Shown: in pieces, positions 46,801 to 59,154 of the stretch | Layout: each line of letters begins with the position of its first letter | Numbering within the stretch: the first letter of the stretch is position 1 | DNA from: Mya arenaria | Lineage: Eukaryota > Mollusca > Bivalvia > Myida > Myidae | Direction: 5' to 3' | DNA: 64,000 nt | Assembly (NCBI RefSeq): GCF_026914265.1 | Contig: NC_069135.1 | Location: 18,261,548-18,325,547, forward strand | Position numbers and translations under genes: made by a program | Notes under the pieces: generated by a model | Database searches by the model: none | Seen by the model: the letters and a program-made list of their open reading frames with translations, nothing else | What the model was told of the DNA's origin: nothing

Positions 46801-47686
46801 GATGGCCGCGTCTATCGTCATTACATAATAGAGCGCTTGGTTTAGTTCTATGAAATGGATTTCGCAATATAAATTTCCAGTTGTGAAACCGGTACTTCAG
46901 CACCCTGCATACGAAAACTATTTAAATGATTGTTGCAAAGAAAAGTGATAAGTGTTGAGTACTTTTGATACCTTGGTTGCGGTTAATTATATTCATCGAC
47001 CTCGTCATGATAGCATACGTAAATCATAAGTGCGTAGGTGCATTTAATAAGGTATTAACATCGAGAGTATTTCTATGGTTAAGTTATATAAAATAACCAA
47101 TATCTTCTTTTTTGCACGAAAACACCAGTAACAGCTAATATTACGAAATGGTATTTAAAGGGGAATTTAAAAAATGAAGAAATTTCTTAAACAACGTCAT
47201 ATCGACATAAAAAATATATAGTTGTGGGTAATAACTAAAAAGCTTTCAAGTGTGCAACTTTAAACTGTCACTTTAAAATGACACTTTTAAAATTACTAGA
47301 CGCAAATGTTTGTATTAATGATGGATGGATTACTTAAATACCAGGCGCTTAGCAAAGGCCAATTTGGAATTACGCAGATTAATGCTTTGGATTGATTACT
47401 TAAATACTGCATTGTTTCCCCGCAATCGTTCTGTCGGAAAGCTAATTTTAATGGCTATACAGGTGTTTTATTTGTAATTTCAAATAACTGAATCGCAAAA
47501 TAAAACACGTCAAAATCCCCTTGCTGGACGTTTTGTTTTGATTCCAATATTATAAATATATTTTTCGGGGTTTACGACCATTCAATTTTAGAGAAAAAAG
47601 ATCATTAGCGGGTTGGTTGTGAAAACGGGGTGGTCGCATATAGGGATTTCTATAGGGGTGTGCAATGTGTGCAGCAACAATGATTT
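46801..47686. other. Gene-free interval
   Basis: AT-rich; two related stretches near 47310-47360 and 47385-47410 share 'ttaatg.t..gattacttaa'. No exon. Confidence 0.4.
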
Positions 47687-47888
47687 AAAGGGACTGTACA
47701 CCAGATTGGCACCAAAAAGTTTTTTTCTGTAACGAATCTCAGGACTACTACCTAATATAATGTGTTACGCTTTGATATCATAATTGTAAAAAAGTACCAA
47801 AATGTAAAAACATGTGTCGGAGACTGAGTTCGAACCCGTGTCGCAAAAGTTGCAGTTTAGTGTCGTATCCACTGAGCTACAGCGGCTT
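47687..47888 (-). mobile_element. tRNA-derived SINE (head at right)
   Basis: Read on -, it starts AAGCCGCTGTAGCTCAGTGG (A box TAGCTCAGTGG) and has CACGGGTTCGAACTCAG (B box GGTTCGAAC) about 40 bp later. It then runs through an AT-rich body to a tail ending 'ggtgtacagtccctttaa'. The acceptor stem does not pair and the anticodon arm is not canonical, so this is a SINE head, not a tRNA gene. Confidence 0.75.
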
Positions 47889-48261
47889 ACTCCAAATGGG
47901 TGACATAATTAACCTATACATCTACCTCTGAAATATCACGTGACAACACCGACTAGCCAATCAGGCATAAGGAATGAATTCTACCTGGTAGACATACCCA
48001 GTAATCTCTTTTAATGAAAAATACGAAATACTGCTAAACTTAGATAAATGGTCACTCTCATTGCCAGCTGCGGACAGTTCTATGCTCATATTGCCGGCAC
48101 CTGTGACCGAGCTTTAAAGAGTACCGACCACAAGCTAGTCAAGAAATAACAATTCGACCCCCTATTTAATTCATGGGATTAATTAGAATTTAGATAATTG
48201 CGAGTGCAAAGATAAGGAGCAATACAATCTGCAGTTCATTCTGACAATAGTCAAGTACTAC

Positions 48262-48476
48262 CTCAGTGGTTGAAGCCACTAAACTGCTTGTGGCAAAAAC
48301 TGTTGAACACCATGTAGCTGCTAAACCGCCTGTGGCAAAAACTGCTGAACACCATGTAGCAACTGAACCGCCTGTGGCAAAAACTGCTGAACACCATTTA
48401 GCTGCTGAACCGCCTGTGGAAATAACTGCTGAACACAATGTAGATGCTGAACCGCCTTTGGACTGCTTAACCCCAT
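48262..48476 (+). repeat. ~45-bp tandem repeat, open frame VAKTAEHHVAAEPP
   Basis: Four to five units of gtggcaaaaactgctgaaca + ccatgtagctgctgaaccgcct. On + they read AKTAEHHVA(A/T)EPPV. The unit shares ACTGCTGAA and GAACCGCCTGTG with the 24-bp array that follows, so the 24-bp unit can be derived from it by loss of the HHVAA part. Confidence 0.75.
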
Positions 48477-48539
48477 ATTACTGCTAAACCGCTTGTGGCA
48501 AAAAACCTGCTAATCCCCATATAATTGCTAAACCGCCTG

Positions 48540-50514
48540 TGGCTAAAACTGCTGAAATACATGTTGCAATAACTGCTGACCCCCCTGCTACAATAACCAC
48601 TGAACCGCCTGTGACATAAACTGCTGAACCCCCATGTGAAAATAACTGCTGAACACTCTGCGACAATAACTGCTGAACCGCCTGTGACAATAACTGCTGA
48701 ACCCCCTGTGACAGTATCTGCTGAACCGCCTGTGACAATAACCACTGAACCGCCTGTGCCAATAACTGCTGAACCATATGTGACAATAACTGCTGAACCG
48801 CCTGTGCCAATAAAAGCTGAACCCCCTGTGACAATAACCGCTGAACCCCCTGTGACAATAACTGCTGAACCCCCTGTGACAATAACCGCTGAATCAATAA
48901 CTGGTGAACCCCCTGTGACAATAACCACTGAACCGCCTGTGCCAATAACTGCTGAACCATATGTGACAATAACTGCTGAACCGCCTGTGACAATAAACGC
49001 TGAACCCCCTGTGACAATAACCGCTGAACCCCCTGTGACAATAACTGCTGAACCCCTGCGACAATAACTGCTGAACTAATAACTGCTGAACCCCCTGTGA
49101 CAATAACCACTGAACCGCCTGTGCCAATAACTGCTGAACCATATGTGACAATAACTGCTGAACCGTCTGTGACAATAAACGCTGAACCTCCTGTGACAAT
49201 AACCGCTGAACCCCCTGTGACAATAACTGCTGAACCCCTGCGACAATAACTGCTGAACCAATAACTGCTGAACCCCTTGTGACAATAACTGCTGAACCAA
49301 TAACTGGTGAACCGCCTGTGACAATAACCACTGAACCGCCTTTGACATTAACCACTGAACCGCCTGTGACAATAACCACTGAACCGCCTGTGACAATAAC
49401 CACTGAACCGACTGTGACATTAACCACTGAACCGCCTGCGATAATAACCACTGAACCGCCTGTGACAATTACCACTGAACCGCCTGTGACAATAACCACT
49501 GAACCGCCTGTGACAATATTTGCTGACCCCCCTGTGACAATAACCACTGAACCCCCTGTGACAATAACCACTGAACCGCCTGTGACAATATTTTCTGAAC
49601 CCCATGTGACAATAACCACTGAACCCCCTGTGACAATAACAACTGAACCGCCTGTGACAATAACCACTAAACCGCCTGTGACAATAACTGCTGAACCCCC
49701 TGTGACAATAACTGCTGAACCGCCAGTGACAATAACCACTGAACCGCCTGTGACATTAACCACTGAACCGCATGTGCCAATGACCACTGAACCGCCTGTG
49801 ACAATAACCACTGAACCGCCTGTGACAATAACCGCTGAACCACCTTTGACAATAACAACTGAACCGCCTGTGACAAAAACCGCTGAACCACCTTTGACAA
49901 TAACAACTGAACCCCCTATGACAATAACTGCTGAACCCCCTATGACAATAACCGCTGAACCACCTTTGACAATAACCACTGAACCGCCTGTGACATTAAA
50001 CGCTGAACCCCCTGTGACAATAACCACTGAACCGCCTGTGACAATAACTGCTGAACCCCCTGCGACAATAAGCACGGAACCCCCTGTGACAATAACCACT
50101 GAACCACCTGCGACAATAACCGCTGAACCGCCTGCGACAATAACCGCTGAACCCCCTGTGACAATAACCACTGAACCCCCTGTGACAATAACCGCTGAAC
50201 CCCCTGTGACAATAACCGCTGAACCCCCTGTGACAATAACTGCTGAACCCCCGGTGACAATAACCGCTGAACCGCCTGCGACAATAACCGCTGAACCCCC
50301 TGTGACAATAACCGCTGAACCCCCTGTGACAATAACTGCTGAACCCCCTGTGACAATGACCGCTGAACCGCCTGCGACAATAACCGCTGAACCCCCTGTG
50401 ACAATAACTGCTGAACCCCCTGTGACAATAACTGCTGAACCCCCTGTGACAATAACCGCTGAACCCCCTGTGACAATAACCGCTGCTTTGCTTTTACTAC
50501 AGTATTTTAAATGA
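48540..50514 (+). repeat. 24-bp minisatellite with long open frame (TITAEPPV)n
   Basis: Roughly 75-80 units of acaataaccgctgaaccccc + tgtg. On + from 49279 to 50514 a 411-codon frame reads (T-I-T-[AT]-E-P-P-[VA])n and ends in non-repeat LLLLQYF and a stop; 48636-49067 is also open. Most unit differences (acc/act, ccc/ccg) are silent in this frame. They are also silent in one frame of the - strand, which is open for 425 codons, so this does not prove coding. A Thr/Pro-rich secreted, mucin-like protein is possible, but no start exon or signal peptide is seen. Confidence 0.75.
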
Positions 50515-51311
50515 AGGTCAGTCTATGCCGCTTAAAGAGTCCCGCCTTCGTTTTATTACCGGAGTTTGATCAGGTGATTAGTTTCATCAAACACCTGGAC
50601 AGACCTGTTTTCAAAATTATGTTTTGACAGTGCTCTGTCAGACGGCCGTTTTGTGGATAGGTTTGTCGAAGCGTTTAAGAAACTAAACTCCCAATTAAAC
50701 TCTGGTAAAAGACCGACGTCGGGGCTCCGTAAGAGGCGTAGACCTTTGTTTCATTTAAAATAATGAAGTTATCTTTGTTTAAAGGCTTCATTCAAATCAA
50801 AATGTTGCACCCCAGCGGAGAATTCATGACGCAATTTATATCGTGATATACATCTGCATCTGCCTAATAAAATAATGCATTTTAAGACCTTGCAAGTTTT
50901 GTTGTAAAATTTATGTAATTAAATGTCTTATACAATATTTATTTATTAACTAATTTTAATATTTGGATCGATGTGTTATGATTACGCAGGCGTATCAGAC
51001 CAAGTCTGATGAAACATTGACAATTTACATAGATTTTTTTATTTTTTTAACTTTCACACATACCATCGTTATTAGTTTTATTACTATATTCTTTGTCTGC
51101 TAGGTTAAATTCCATAATAGTTTTAATATATCTCAACGGCAACTATTATTTTTAAAAGTTATAAGTTATATACTTGGAGGTTAAAAACAAGCATATACAA
51201 TAACCACAATCTATTTTAAATCGATGAAACAAAACTAATCTGCAATTAACGACACATTAAGAGTTTTGGCCCGCGGTTATAGAGATACTGAAATTAATGA
51301 ATCAATCAATT
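50515..51311. other. Gene-free interval
   Basis: 50515-50760 is less AT-rich and might hold old exon sequence, but no frame with splice signals was found; the remainder is AT-rich. Confidence 0.35.
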
Positions 51312-51806
51312 TTAAAGGTTAATACGCCAATTACGTCTAGAACTCTTTAATGTTTCATTTTGGTCTGCTAGAGTTTCAATTCGTGCATACGATCTTTTCA
51401 ATGCACGTGATTGCCTTTTCTTGGGGCGTTTCTTCTCGTTCGACTTGGATTCTCTAAACTGGAAAGGCATCTTGACCGTCATCAACTCTCCAGCTGTCGT
51501 ACTGCTTACGTTATTATCCCCACTACACCCTTGTTGAGGTTCATGGGCATTTTCAGAGTTCGCTTCAGTATTTCTAATGTTCATTCCATCATTATTGCCA
51601 GGCGTTTTCTTGTGAAGTTTGTAAAATGTTTTGGCATTCTTTCTGTTCTGCCCACGCCGTTTAGCATTTTCCTCCTCTGTAAGAAGAGCTGATGGTGTGT
51701 AACATGCCTTTACTCTTTCACGCTCCCGTTTCAACCATGCGTCGCCTAGTTGTTCCTTTTTCCTCGCTCGATACTCCTTCATCCGTTGAGCCTTCGTTTT
51801 AGCCAT
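51312..51806 (-). CDS. Basic KEYRxRKK-type protein, exon with start codon
   Basis: 164 codons on - from ATG 51806, which lies one base after an acceptor ('gttgtttttctag'). It begins MAKTKAQRMKEYRARKKEQL, then LKRERERVKACYTPSALLTE with an RRGQNRKNAK patch. The middle is Ser/Asn/Glu-rich (about 78-115), and a second basic patch (KKRPKKRQSRALKRSYARI) leads into a short coiled coil (ETLADQNETLK). From memory this plan matches a large family of uncharacterised invertebrate proteins; a DNA- or RNA-binding role is only a guess. A possible donor (gtaatt after SSR) near the 3' end could splice to further exons, so the stop at 51312 may not be the true end. Confidence 0.6.
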   Translation of the reverse strand: MAKTKAQRMKEYRARKKEQLGDAWLKRERERVKACYTPSALLTEEENAKRRGQNRKNAKTFYKLHKKTPGNNDGMNIRNTEANSENAHEPQQGCSGDNNVSSTTAGELMTVKMPFQFRESKSNEKKRPKKRQSRALKRSYARIETLADQNETLKSSRRNWRINL

Positions 51807-51839
51807 CCTAGAAAAACAACGATTTAGCATATTATTATA

Positions 51840-52493
51840 TTTTTATCTTATTGTTGTATATATATATATATTTAGGCATTTTATGTTAGGTAGAATAACA
51901 AAAATCAATAGAAACATATTTCTAATTTACGGGACAAATAAATTCTAATCAACGGGACACTACATTAAACGGTCGTACATTCATAAAAACACTGACAGGT
52001 TCATTTATCTACTTTATTTTCTATAAATGACCAATAAATAAACACAATGTAAGCTGTTTTAACACTGTTGCCTATATCAAACCGGTTGACAACTCAAAAT
52101 ATTTTATATCAAATATATTGACACAAGGATTATAGATAAACATAACTTCAAGTTGTGTTTTATTCCATTTACATCTGCCAAAAAAAATGTATTTAACTAA
52201 ATTTTACTGTTTAAATATCTCTTAATAACAAATGCAAAAGCTTTAACACAGATGCTACGTTTCACCATGCTCTTTACACGAAATATTAACTATATCAAGA
52301 TTTCTAATCTACGGGACATTTTCTTCTAACCTATGAGTCATACACGTGCTGACGTGGGAAGCAAAATCTATGACATTTACACAATCCCATCAAATGCACA
52401 GATTTAAAATCTAACTACTATCAATACACATTAATATTCATGCTCTAAAATTCCAAATGATTAAATCATATGCTTCCAATACACTCATAGTTA
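51840..52493. other. Interval between the basic protein exon and the hAT element
   Basis: AT-rich with a short (AT)n run at 51855-51872. Three scattered occurrences of 'ctaat.tacgggaca' or 'ctaatctacgggaca' (about 51922, 52306) hint at an old repeat. No exon. Confidence 0.35.
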
Positions 52494-55400
52494 CAGGGCT
52501 TGACGCTTATTCTTGTACTTTGTTGCCCTTCGGGCAACCTCCTAGACATTTTCACTTGCCCGAATGGATTTTTTACTTGCCCAATTTTTCGGGGGCTCAT
52601 TTTGTTGTTTTATTTCACATAAAAACACATTTTGTGATTCAACCTGCACATCAGGGCTCGATGTATTTGAAATAAAGATGAACAAGCAAATGCGTAAAAA
52701 TATCTTTTTGATTAAAAGGTAAACAGTCAATGAAATATAACAAATGGAAATGAGATCCTGACGAAGGCTTTTTGAAACAAGAATAAGTGACTAGAACATA
52801 GTTTTACAATGATAAAATATCTTCATGAAAAACAACACAAACCGCCTAACCTTCAGTTACATAATTCATAACTTTTGTCATCTTTAGCACAAAGTAAAAT
52901 AAAAATTAAAATAAGATATTAAGTAAAATAAATTAAATTATCAATTTAAAATCATCATTCAAAGTCACTAATATAATACAATACAATTCTGGAATCCTAC
53001 ATTCATACAAGGTCTAGCATTCAATAACATAGAAGGCACATAACTTTTATGACATCTATCATCATCTTGAGCACAAAGTAAAATAAAACTTAAATAGAAT
53101 GAGTAAAATATATGAAATTGCAAATTTGAGATCATCTTTTAAAAGTAAATTAATCATATTGCAAAATAAAGCATTGCACATAACATACAATGGTCCTTGA
53201 GTACATAATAATATACATAAATAACATAATAAAAAAACACCTATGATCTTCAATGAGATCATCATGAGGCTAATGAAGAGTAATTTAAATCATATTTTTA
53301 AAGTAAATGAAAGATATTAAAACAAAAATCACATATTAAAGCACTAGTATAAAGCACATGTTAACATGCAATGACATAAGTGTCAACAACAAGTACTGAA
53401 TAACTAATTATAAATCATCATCATCAGTGTCACTCTCATTTCCAAAGTTTGGACGACGCTGCCGTTGGCCCCGGGTCCACCACAGGTGTGCAGCTCGTGT
53501 GGCATTGAATCGCTCAAGACTTGGACCTTCAAGTGAAACACACAGTAAATTGTCCAAAGTTTCGGTGTTAAGGCAGGCTCTACAGTCTGACTTGATTCTC
53601 TTTACAGCAGAGAACCCCCTTTCACAGACAGCAGATGACATTGGCAATGTCAGGATGACCTCAATGAGGTGGGCAATGTTGTCTGGACCAGCAGAGTGAA
53701 GGACCTCCTGTATTGTTGGCAACACAGCTGCGTTCCTAAATCTCCTGGAAAGGCTGGCTTTGATTGAAGTCCACTCTTGAGGGATCATAGCAACATCACA
53801 CCCACGTCTCACCAATACATGACTGAAATGAGCTACCAGCTGGGTAATTTCTGCATTACCATAGAGTGCCAACGCTTGCCTGTCTCGTGGCCAGTCTTTG
53901 CAGTCAAAGACTCTTGCCGCCTGAATAACAGGGTCTTGGTGGCCAAACCGGGCGTTCATTTTGTCCATGACGCTTTCTGCCACATTACGGAAGTCGTACA
54001 GCCTGTCTGGGTCAAAGTGTTTAATTGGTTGTCCCTTAAACTGCCAACAGCCGTCCTGATTTTGATGGATGTGACTGGTGAACTCTAGGAATTTTTCTCC
54101 AGGTTCTGCCTGAAGTTGCACCAGCATCAGGTTTGCCATCTCCATAGCGTCGAGGTACTCTAGAGCTGTGATAGAGCTTGTCTGAAATGTAAGACTAAGC
54201 TGTGCAACCACCTGAAGTAAGTCCTGAAGGAAGGCCATGAAACGTAGCACTCGCCAGTCTTGAAGTTTGGTTGCCAGATGTTTTGCCCTTCCCTTCACTG
54301 CATCCGTAGCTTGATTTGGTCCAGCCTGCGATACATGCTCAAAATGAGTACGTATTGCAGAGTACCCCTTCATCAGAGCATCTGATGCTTTCATCACATG
54401 TGGAAGCCATCTTGTCCCCTGAAGCCGCTGTGGCTTAATGAACCGATCTTCCATGGTCTCAGCTATGGTCTTCAATTCTCTTAATGCCTTCGGGGAGTAG
54501 TGGTAGTGCTTGTGCATTTGGTAAAGCATCTCCTGCACTGTAACAAGCATGGGATGGTCTTTGATTCCTGAAAGAACCCCAAGCTCCAGTCGATGTGCAA
54601 CACAGTGTGTGAATACAACATGCTGTCGCCCTTCCATCATTCGGGTTTTGACGCTGTTGTTTCTTCCAATATTTACAGATGCACCATCTGACCCTGCACC
54701 CACCAACTTATCTAACCAGTCATGGCATCCAAACTTAATCATGGCCTCATTGATTGCGCTGAATACACCATTACTGTGGGCATGCTCGAGTTCCTGTAGA
54801 CCAACAAAGTACTCCCTTGGAACTCCATCCTTTACTAGTCGGCAATAGATGATCTCTACCTCAGACACACTACAGTCAGTGGCACCATCAAACATGACTG
54901 AAATGCTTTTTGCCTCTTGAAGTGCTGCTTGAATGGGCTCCCGGACTGCTTGCGCTATATATCCTCCGAATCTTAAAATACAATAACAAAAAAAATTACA
55001 CTTCAAATAAGTAGGTCATGTCTTCCGTTACAAGTCCTCATACTGATAATTTATTTTAGCATTTAAGGCTTTAAGTTTACGGTTTAGTAAGCTACATAAA
55101 TGATAGATAACACAAGACCCTTATACCTTGAGCATGCTTTGTCAGACTGGTAAGACTTCAAGAAGTTGATGTTGGATCCGTTCTTCACTTGGAGTTTTAG
55201 AAGATTTGGATAGACAGTCCATGGCATTTCATGGTGCATGACAAAGTATGCAGTGTTGAACTTTTGCTTCAATAACGCTGCCTCCTCATCGCTAAGCCTA
55301 TGAAAGCAACAAAACAATCATAATGCATTAAGAAGTGGAACTTGTATGAGCTCAGAATAAGGCTGCAATAAGCAGGATGTGTCACTTATGGCTACGGAGA

Positions 55401-56654
55401 CCCGACACCCTGTTTTTGACAGAATCATCAACATCAAACAGATAGGGATTCTGCCAGGTCACCACAAAATATGCATTATCTTTCAACATTAATTCCAACA
55501 CGATGATAAATGTATCAATGATATTGTAATATTATTTAAAGCTGGTATCTTTACATACTTTACTATAATAAATTATTATTGAATGTGAGTATGATAATTG
55601 AAATCAACAAACCTGTTTAAAACTGCATCCATGGGACCTGGCACATTTCCCTCATGTTGGCGCTCAGCAACCATATCAGTTTCTCTACATCGAATATGTG
55701 AAGCTGTAGCGAAGTGCGCCTGAATCGTAGTGATACGGTAGCTGATGCACCCTGTCAGGAATGAGGAACTTCCAGCTAAGTTCCTGTGCCTTTCACAAGT
55801 CCCACATATCAAACCTGCAATGAATAAATCACTTTCAGATAAAAAAAACTTCCATAAGAAGTACCTTCACAAGATTCAAGATTGTCATGAAATTTGATAC
55901 TTAACATAGGGTCTTCAACATGCAAATGATTAAGGACCAGGGAACTAAAATTTAATTATAAGAACGAACAGTCAACCTTTTATTATCTAAGCTTTGTAAT
56001 CCTACATTTATTTTGAAGTAAATCACAATTTATCTCAATGTAAAGTGAAATCGTAAAGTTAAAAAACCGAGCGTCCGAAAATTGGTGCAGTCCGAAAAAT
56101 AGCCATAATTACCATTCTCGCTGTCTCTGAGTCCAGGAAAAGCATTTCCACAAGACTCGACCCAGCAACGTTTTCGTTTTATTTCGTAGCTGGTCTTTTT
56201 CTCTGATGACTGAGCCGTTCTTACGTTTGACACATTAAAAAAACTTGACAGTGTCGATTGTCGAGACGCCATTTCTGTTGTGTGGGCAACTGGAACGCTA
56301 GCTATATGGATTTGGTACAGCTCACGCGATAGGCCAACGGATTTGGACGGAATTACTCGAGCTTTATCGGAAAATATTTGGCAGTCTTCGCCATCTCAGT
56401 TTCTAACGAAAATGTCCGAGGTGCTCCGTTTGACCCGTATTTTTGAGTAAACAACCAATGAGTGCATTTGTTTATGTTTAATAAATACTCTTCAGGAAGG
56501 AGTGTTCGGATTATTATTTTTTTACCGGAAAAGTCGCCAATATGACGACTTTTTTTGTTACTGCCCGATCGGGCAGGTAGATTCTAAAAACTACTGCCCG
56601 CCTGCAAATATTACTTGCCCCGGGCAATCGGGCAGTGGTTAATGTCGAGCCCTG
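52494..56654. mobile_element. Complete hAT DNA transposon with 5-bp target duplication
   Basis: Left end CAGGGCTTGACGCTTA and right end, inverted, CAGGGCTCGACATTAA are terminal inverted repeats. Both are followed inside by multiple GCCCGA/TCGGGC and TTGCCC/GGGCAA motifs, a subterminal repeat pattern that hAT transposases bind. The 4161-bp element is flanked directly by AGTTA on each side (52489-52493 and 56655-56659). It carries one gene on - with all exons open. Classical hATs make 8-bp duplications; variants with 5 bp (called hAT5 in Repbase) are known. It looks whole and may be recently active. A further CAGGGCTCGATG at 52652 inside the left end may be a second terminal-like site. Confidence 0.85.
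53408..56272 (-). CDS. hAT transposase (ZNF862/KIAA1586-like), four exons
   Basis: Four exons on - give 698 codons: 56272-56113, 55814-55613, 55297-55127, 54971-53408. All junctions use GT..AG and keep phase (1,2,2). The N-terminus (MASRQSTLSSFFNVSN) leads into a TTF/BED-like zinc finger, CWVESC, then LICGTCERH, then HFATASHIRC. The RNase H-like catalytic core shows VMFDGATD (D206) and GAGSDGASVNIGR (D273), followed by the hAT THCVAHRLELGV signature. The C-terminal dimerisation region (hATC) carries LPMSSAVCERGFSAVKRIKS. The tail is acidic (ESDTDDDDL). Length and motif order match ZNF862-type transposase-derived proteins. Because it sits between terminal repeats and target duplications it is a transposon gene, not a domesticated one. 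No stop or frameshift was found. Confidence 0.88.
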
Positions 56655-58700
56655 AGTTATACTCACTCAATTTCATAGGTTTAGCTCACAACAACTTTTC
56701 GAAAAAATGGCGTATAACAGAGACTGTTTACTTCCGGTTGACTGCAAAATACCGCACCGTATCGATATAAACGAAAAGATGCAATCTTGAATACTGTGAC
56801 ACCACTGACTTTAGGATGGGATTTGACTCGTAAATTATTTCCCGCAGATTATAAAGTCAAGTGAATTATTATTTTTTTACCACTGTTATTTTAATATTTT
56901 TAGTGAAACCTTCGCAATTCGCCATTGAAGGATACTACAATATGTGTTGTACGGTAAAAACAGAATAACTTTACTCAATATGATCCTATAAGCTGAGCAT
57001 TCTCACATATGGAAAAGACTCGTAAATTAGAAAGCTTATTTTCAGTTTTAAATTATTTTTTGGGGATCGTTGTTTTTTCTGTTAGGTCCAGGAATGTAGT
57101 TAAATGTATTCACCATTATGTTACTTTACTTTAATCGAACACAAACATGCAGAATAGTTCAAATTTACAACTGTTTGCAATGTTTTACGTTCTTTTAAAA
57201 ATTTGACTCGTAGATTAGGTCCATTTTGGAGACAGGGCAAAAATCGGCCCGAAAAATAAAAATCGTGAAACAATTTTGTATTTCAATTTTTCATTTAACA
57301 GAAACACTACTAATGACCTAACTCATCATTTTAAATCAACATATTTCCACTAAAAGTGTCTTTATAAACATTCTATAACACAAAAAACATAGTGGCGACA
57401 TAGGAAACCAATTACCCCTTGATGATTCTGTGCGTCATATGTTTTTGTCGGAGCTGATATTCTTAATGCCAATAATGTTAAAATGTTGAAAAAGGCCAGT
57501 ACTATCAATATAAATGGTTCATTCAATGTGCATGCTTGTTTAAAAATAAATGTAGCTACACAATTACAGGAGACATATATTGTCAATGTTTCATAAGACT
57601 GGGTCATCAACGTTTGTCACCATATCTGAACGAAACTGAGTCAAATATATTAACAACATGTCTAAACGAATGTGTCACAGATTCTTAACTAATGACAATG
57701 GGGCTGTCTTTTGACAACGGCGATTCTGGCTGTCATTATTTTCGCAATTTATTTGGGTTTTAACGTTTATAAATTAAAGATCAAAATGGATTCAAGTCAT
57801 AATTTGTACATACTCAGGGTGATCTGTGACCATTTGGCGTATTATTTAGGGTTGTCGACCGTCGGTTTCTCAAACACTCCCACACAAAGAAAAACAATGG
57901 CATGTGTACTTTTAATTTGCCATCACAAAAGTTGCCGAACACTGCAGAAATGACACTTTTTTATTGTTATGACCTCTTGTGCCTTGTCTATCTGCTGTAT
58001 CTGCACCATCATCTTACAAATACTGCATTTATACCTGTAGGACACGAAAAGGTTAAAGTTTAATGGACAGCAGATCGACAGGCATGAGATGATAAAACAC
58101 TTATTTAGCTTATTTCAGACATAAAATGAAGACATTGTGACAATGAATATCACCATATTAACATCAGTTCTTCTAACCCTTAAGAACTTTAAAAAAGACG
58201 CAACAATTTAAAAAATTGGGGTCATCTCACTTTACTTGTCAGTTTGGGAAACTTCTTTTTTCAGAAAAGATTCCATAAACACGGCGCACCGACAAAAGTA
58301 CTTCGTTGTTTTGGGAGCTGAAATAAAAAAGACATAAAATTTTCTCGCTCGTACCATTTTACTTATATAAACTCATGATAAACCGCTTTTAATCCTGAAC
58401 AAATATAATATCGCGTGTTAACCACTACAGTACATGTTCAGAAATACATTTGTTTAGAGTTTATTACAAAAAACCTGATCTCATAGGGAGTTCATGGTAC
58501 TTTTTGCGAGAAATCATGGCATTTAAAAGAAAAGAATATCAGAAATTTAACATTTTGAATACTATCTAGTTAACCAGTTATTATGTTACTTACTAAGTTG
58601 AATACGGAAATTACCAGTTACTGCTATAAGTTGGTGATACATTTATAAAGAAGTGGTAGTATGCGGGCTGACCTTTATAAACACGATGACAAAAACAATT
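56655..58700. other. Gene-free interval
   Basis: AT-rich. Occasional short frames (for example 57362-57610 on -, with hydrophobic stretches) lack splice or start context. Confidence 0.4.
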
Positions 58701-58714
58701 ACAGCAACAACAAG

Positions 58715-58778
58715 AACAAAACGCAACAACAACAACAACAACAACAGCAGTAGCAACAGCAGCAACAAAAACAACAGC
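58715..58778 (+). repeat. (CAA/CAG)n microsatellite
   Basis: Mixed CAA and CAG triplets, giving Asn/Ser runs in one frame. Confidence 0.9.
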
Positions 58779-58785
58779 AATAACT

Positions 58786-58842
58786 ACTCAGTATACACGT
58801 ATCCGGGCACCTCGATCAACATGCCCTTCTCTCATATTTAGC
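58786..58842 (+). repeat. Outlying degenerate unit of the 69-bp minisatellite
   Basis: 'ctcagtatacacgtatccgg', then 'gcacctcgatcaacatgccc', is a diverged single copy of the repeat that begins at 59155, separated from it by ~310 bp of unique sequence. Confidence 0.75.
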
Positions 58843-59154
58843 CTTAGACTAGCACAAACTTACCAGCAAAATGGACCGTTGTAGAACGTTTTCTATTGTA
58901 ATTACATTTTCAATAAAACTTACTATAAACAATACTAGAGTAATAGTTCAATATTAAACATACTGTTAACAATATGTGATATACTTGCATGTCTATTTTT
59001 CATCATCGCTCTATTGGAATCATGGCTATTTGTACAGTTTTTAAACAATAAAGTTAAAAATACGTGTGCATGTTACTTTTCATGTTTTGTGTATGTTATT
59101 GTGTCTACTGTTTGAATGCACGAAAATGTCCATCGGCAAACAATGGTGTCCCTT

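Noticed and set aside
47813-47888. tRNA gene on -
   Set aside because: A and B boxes are present, but the acceptor stem does not pair and the anticodon arm is irregular; it is joined to a SINE body and tail.
48894-50171. 425-codon open frame on - (VIVTGGS repeats)
   Set aside because: It is the antisense reading of the 24-bp minisatellite; any stop-free unit with a length divisible by three opens several frames at once.
51411-51692. 93-codon frame on +
   Set aside because: Antisense shadow of the basic protein exon on -.
53427-54848. Several 90-103-codon frames on + within the hAT
   Set aside because: Shadows of the large transposase exon on -.
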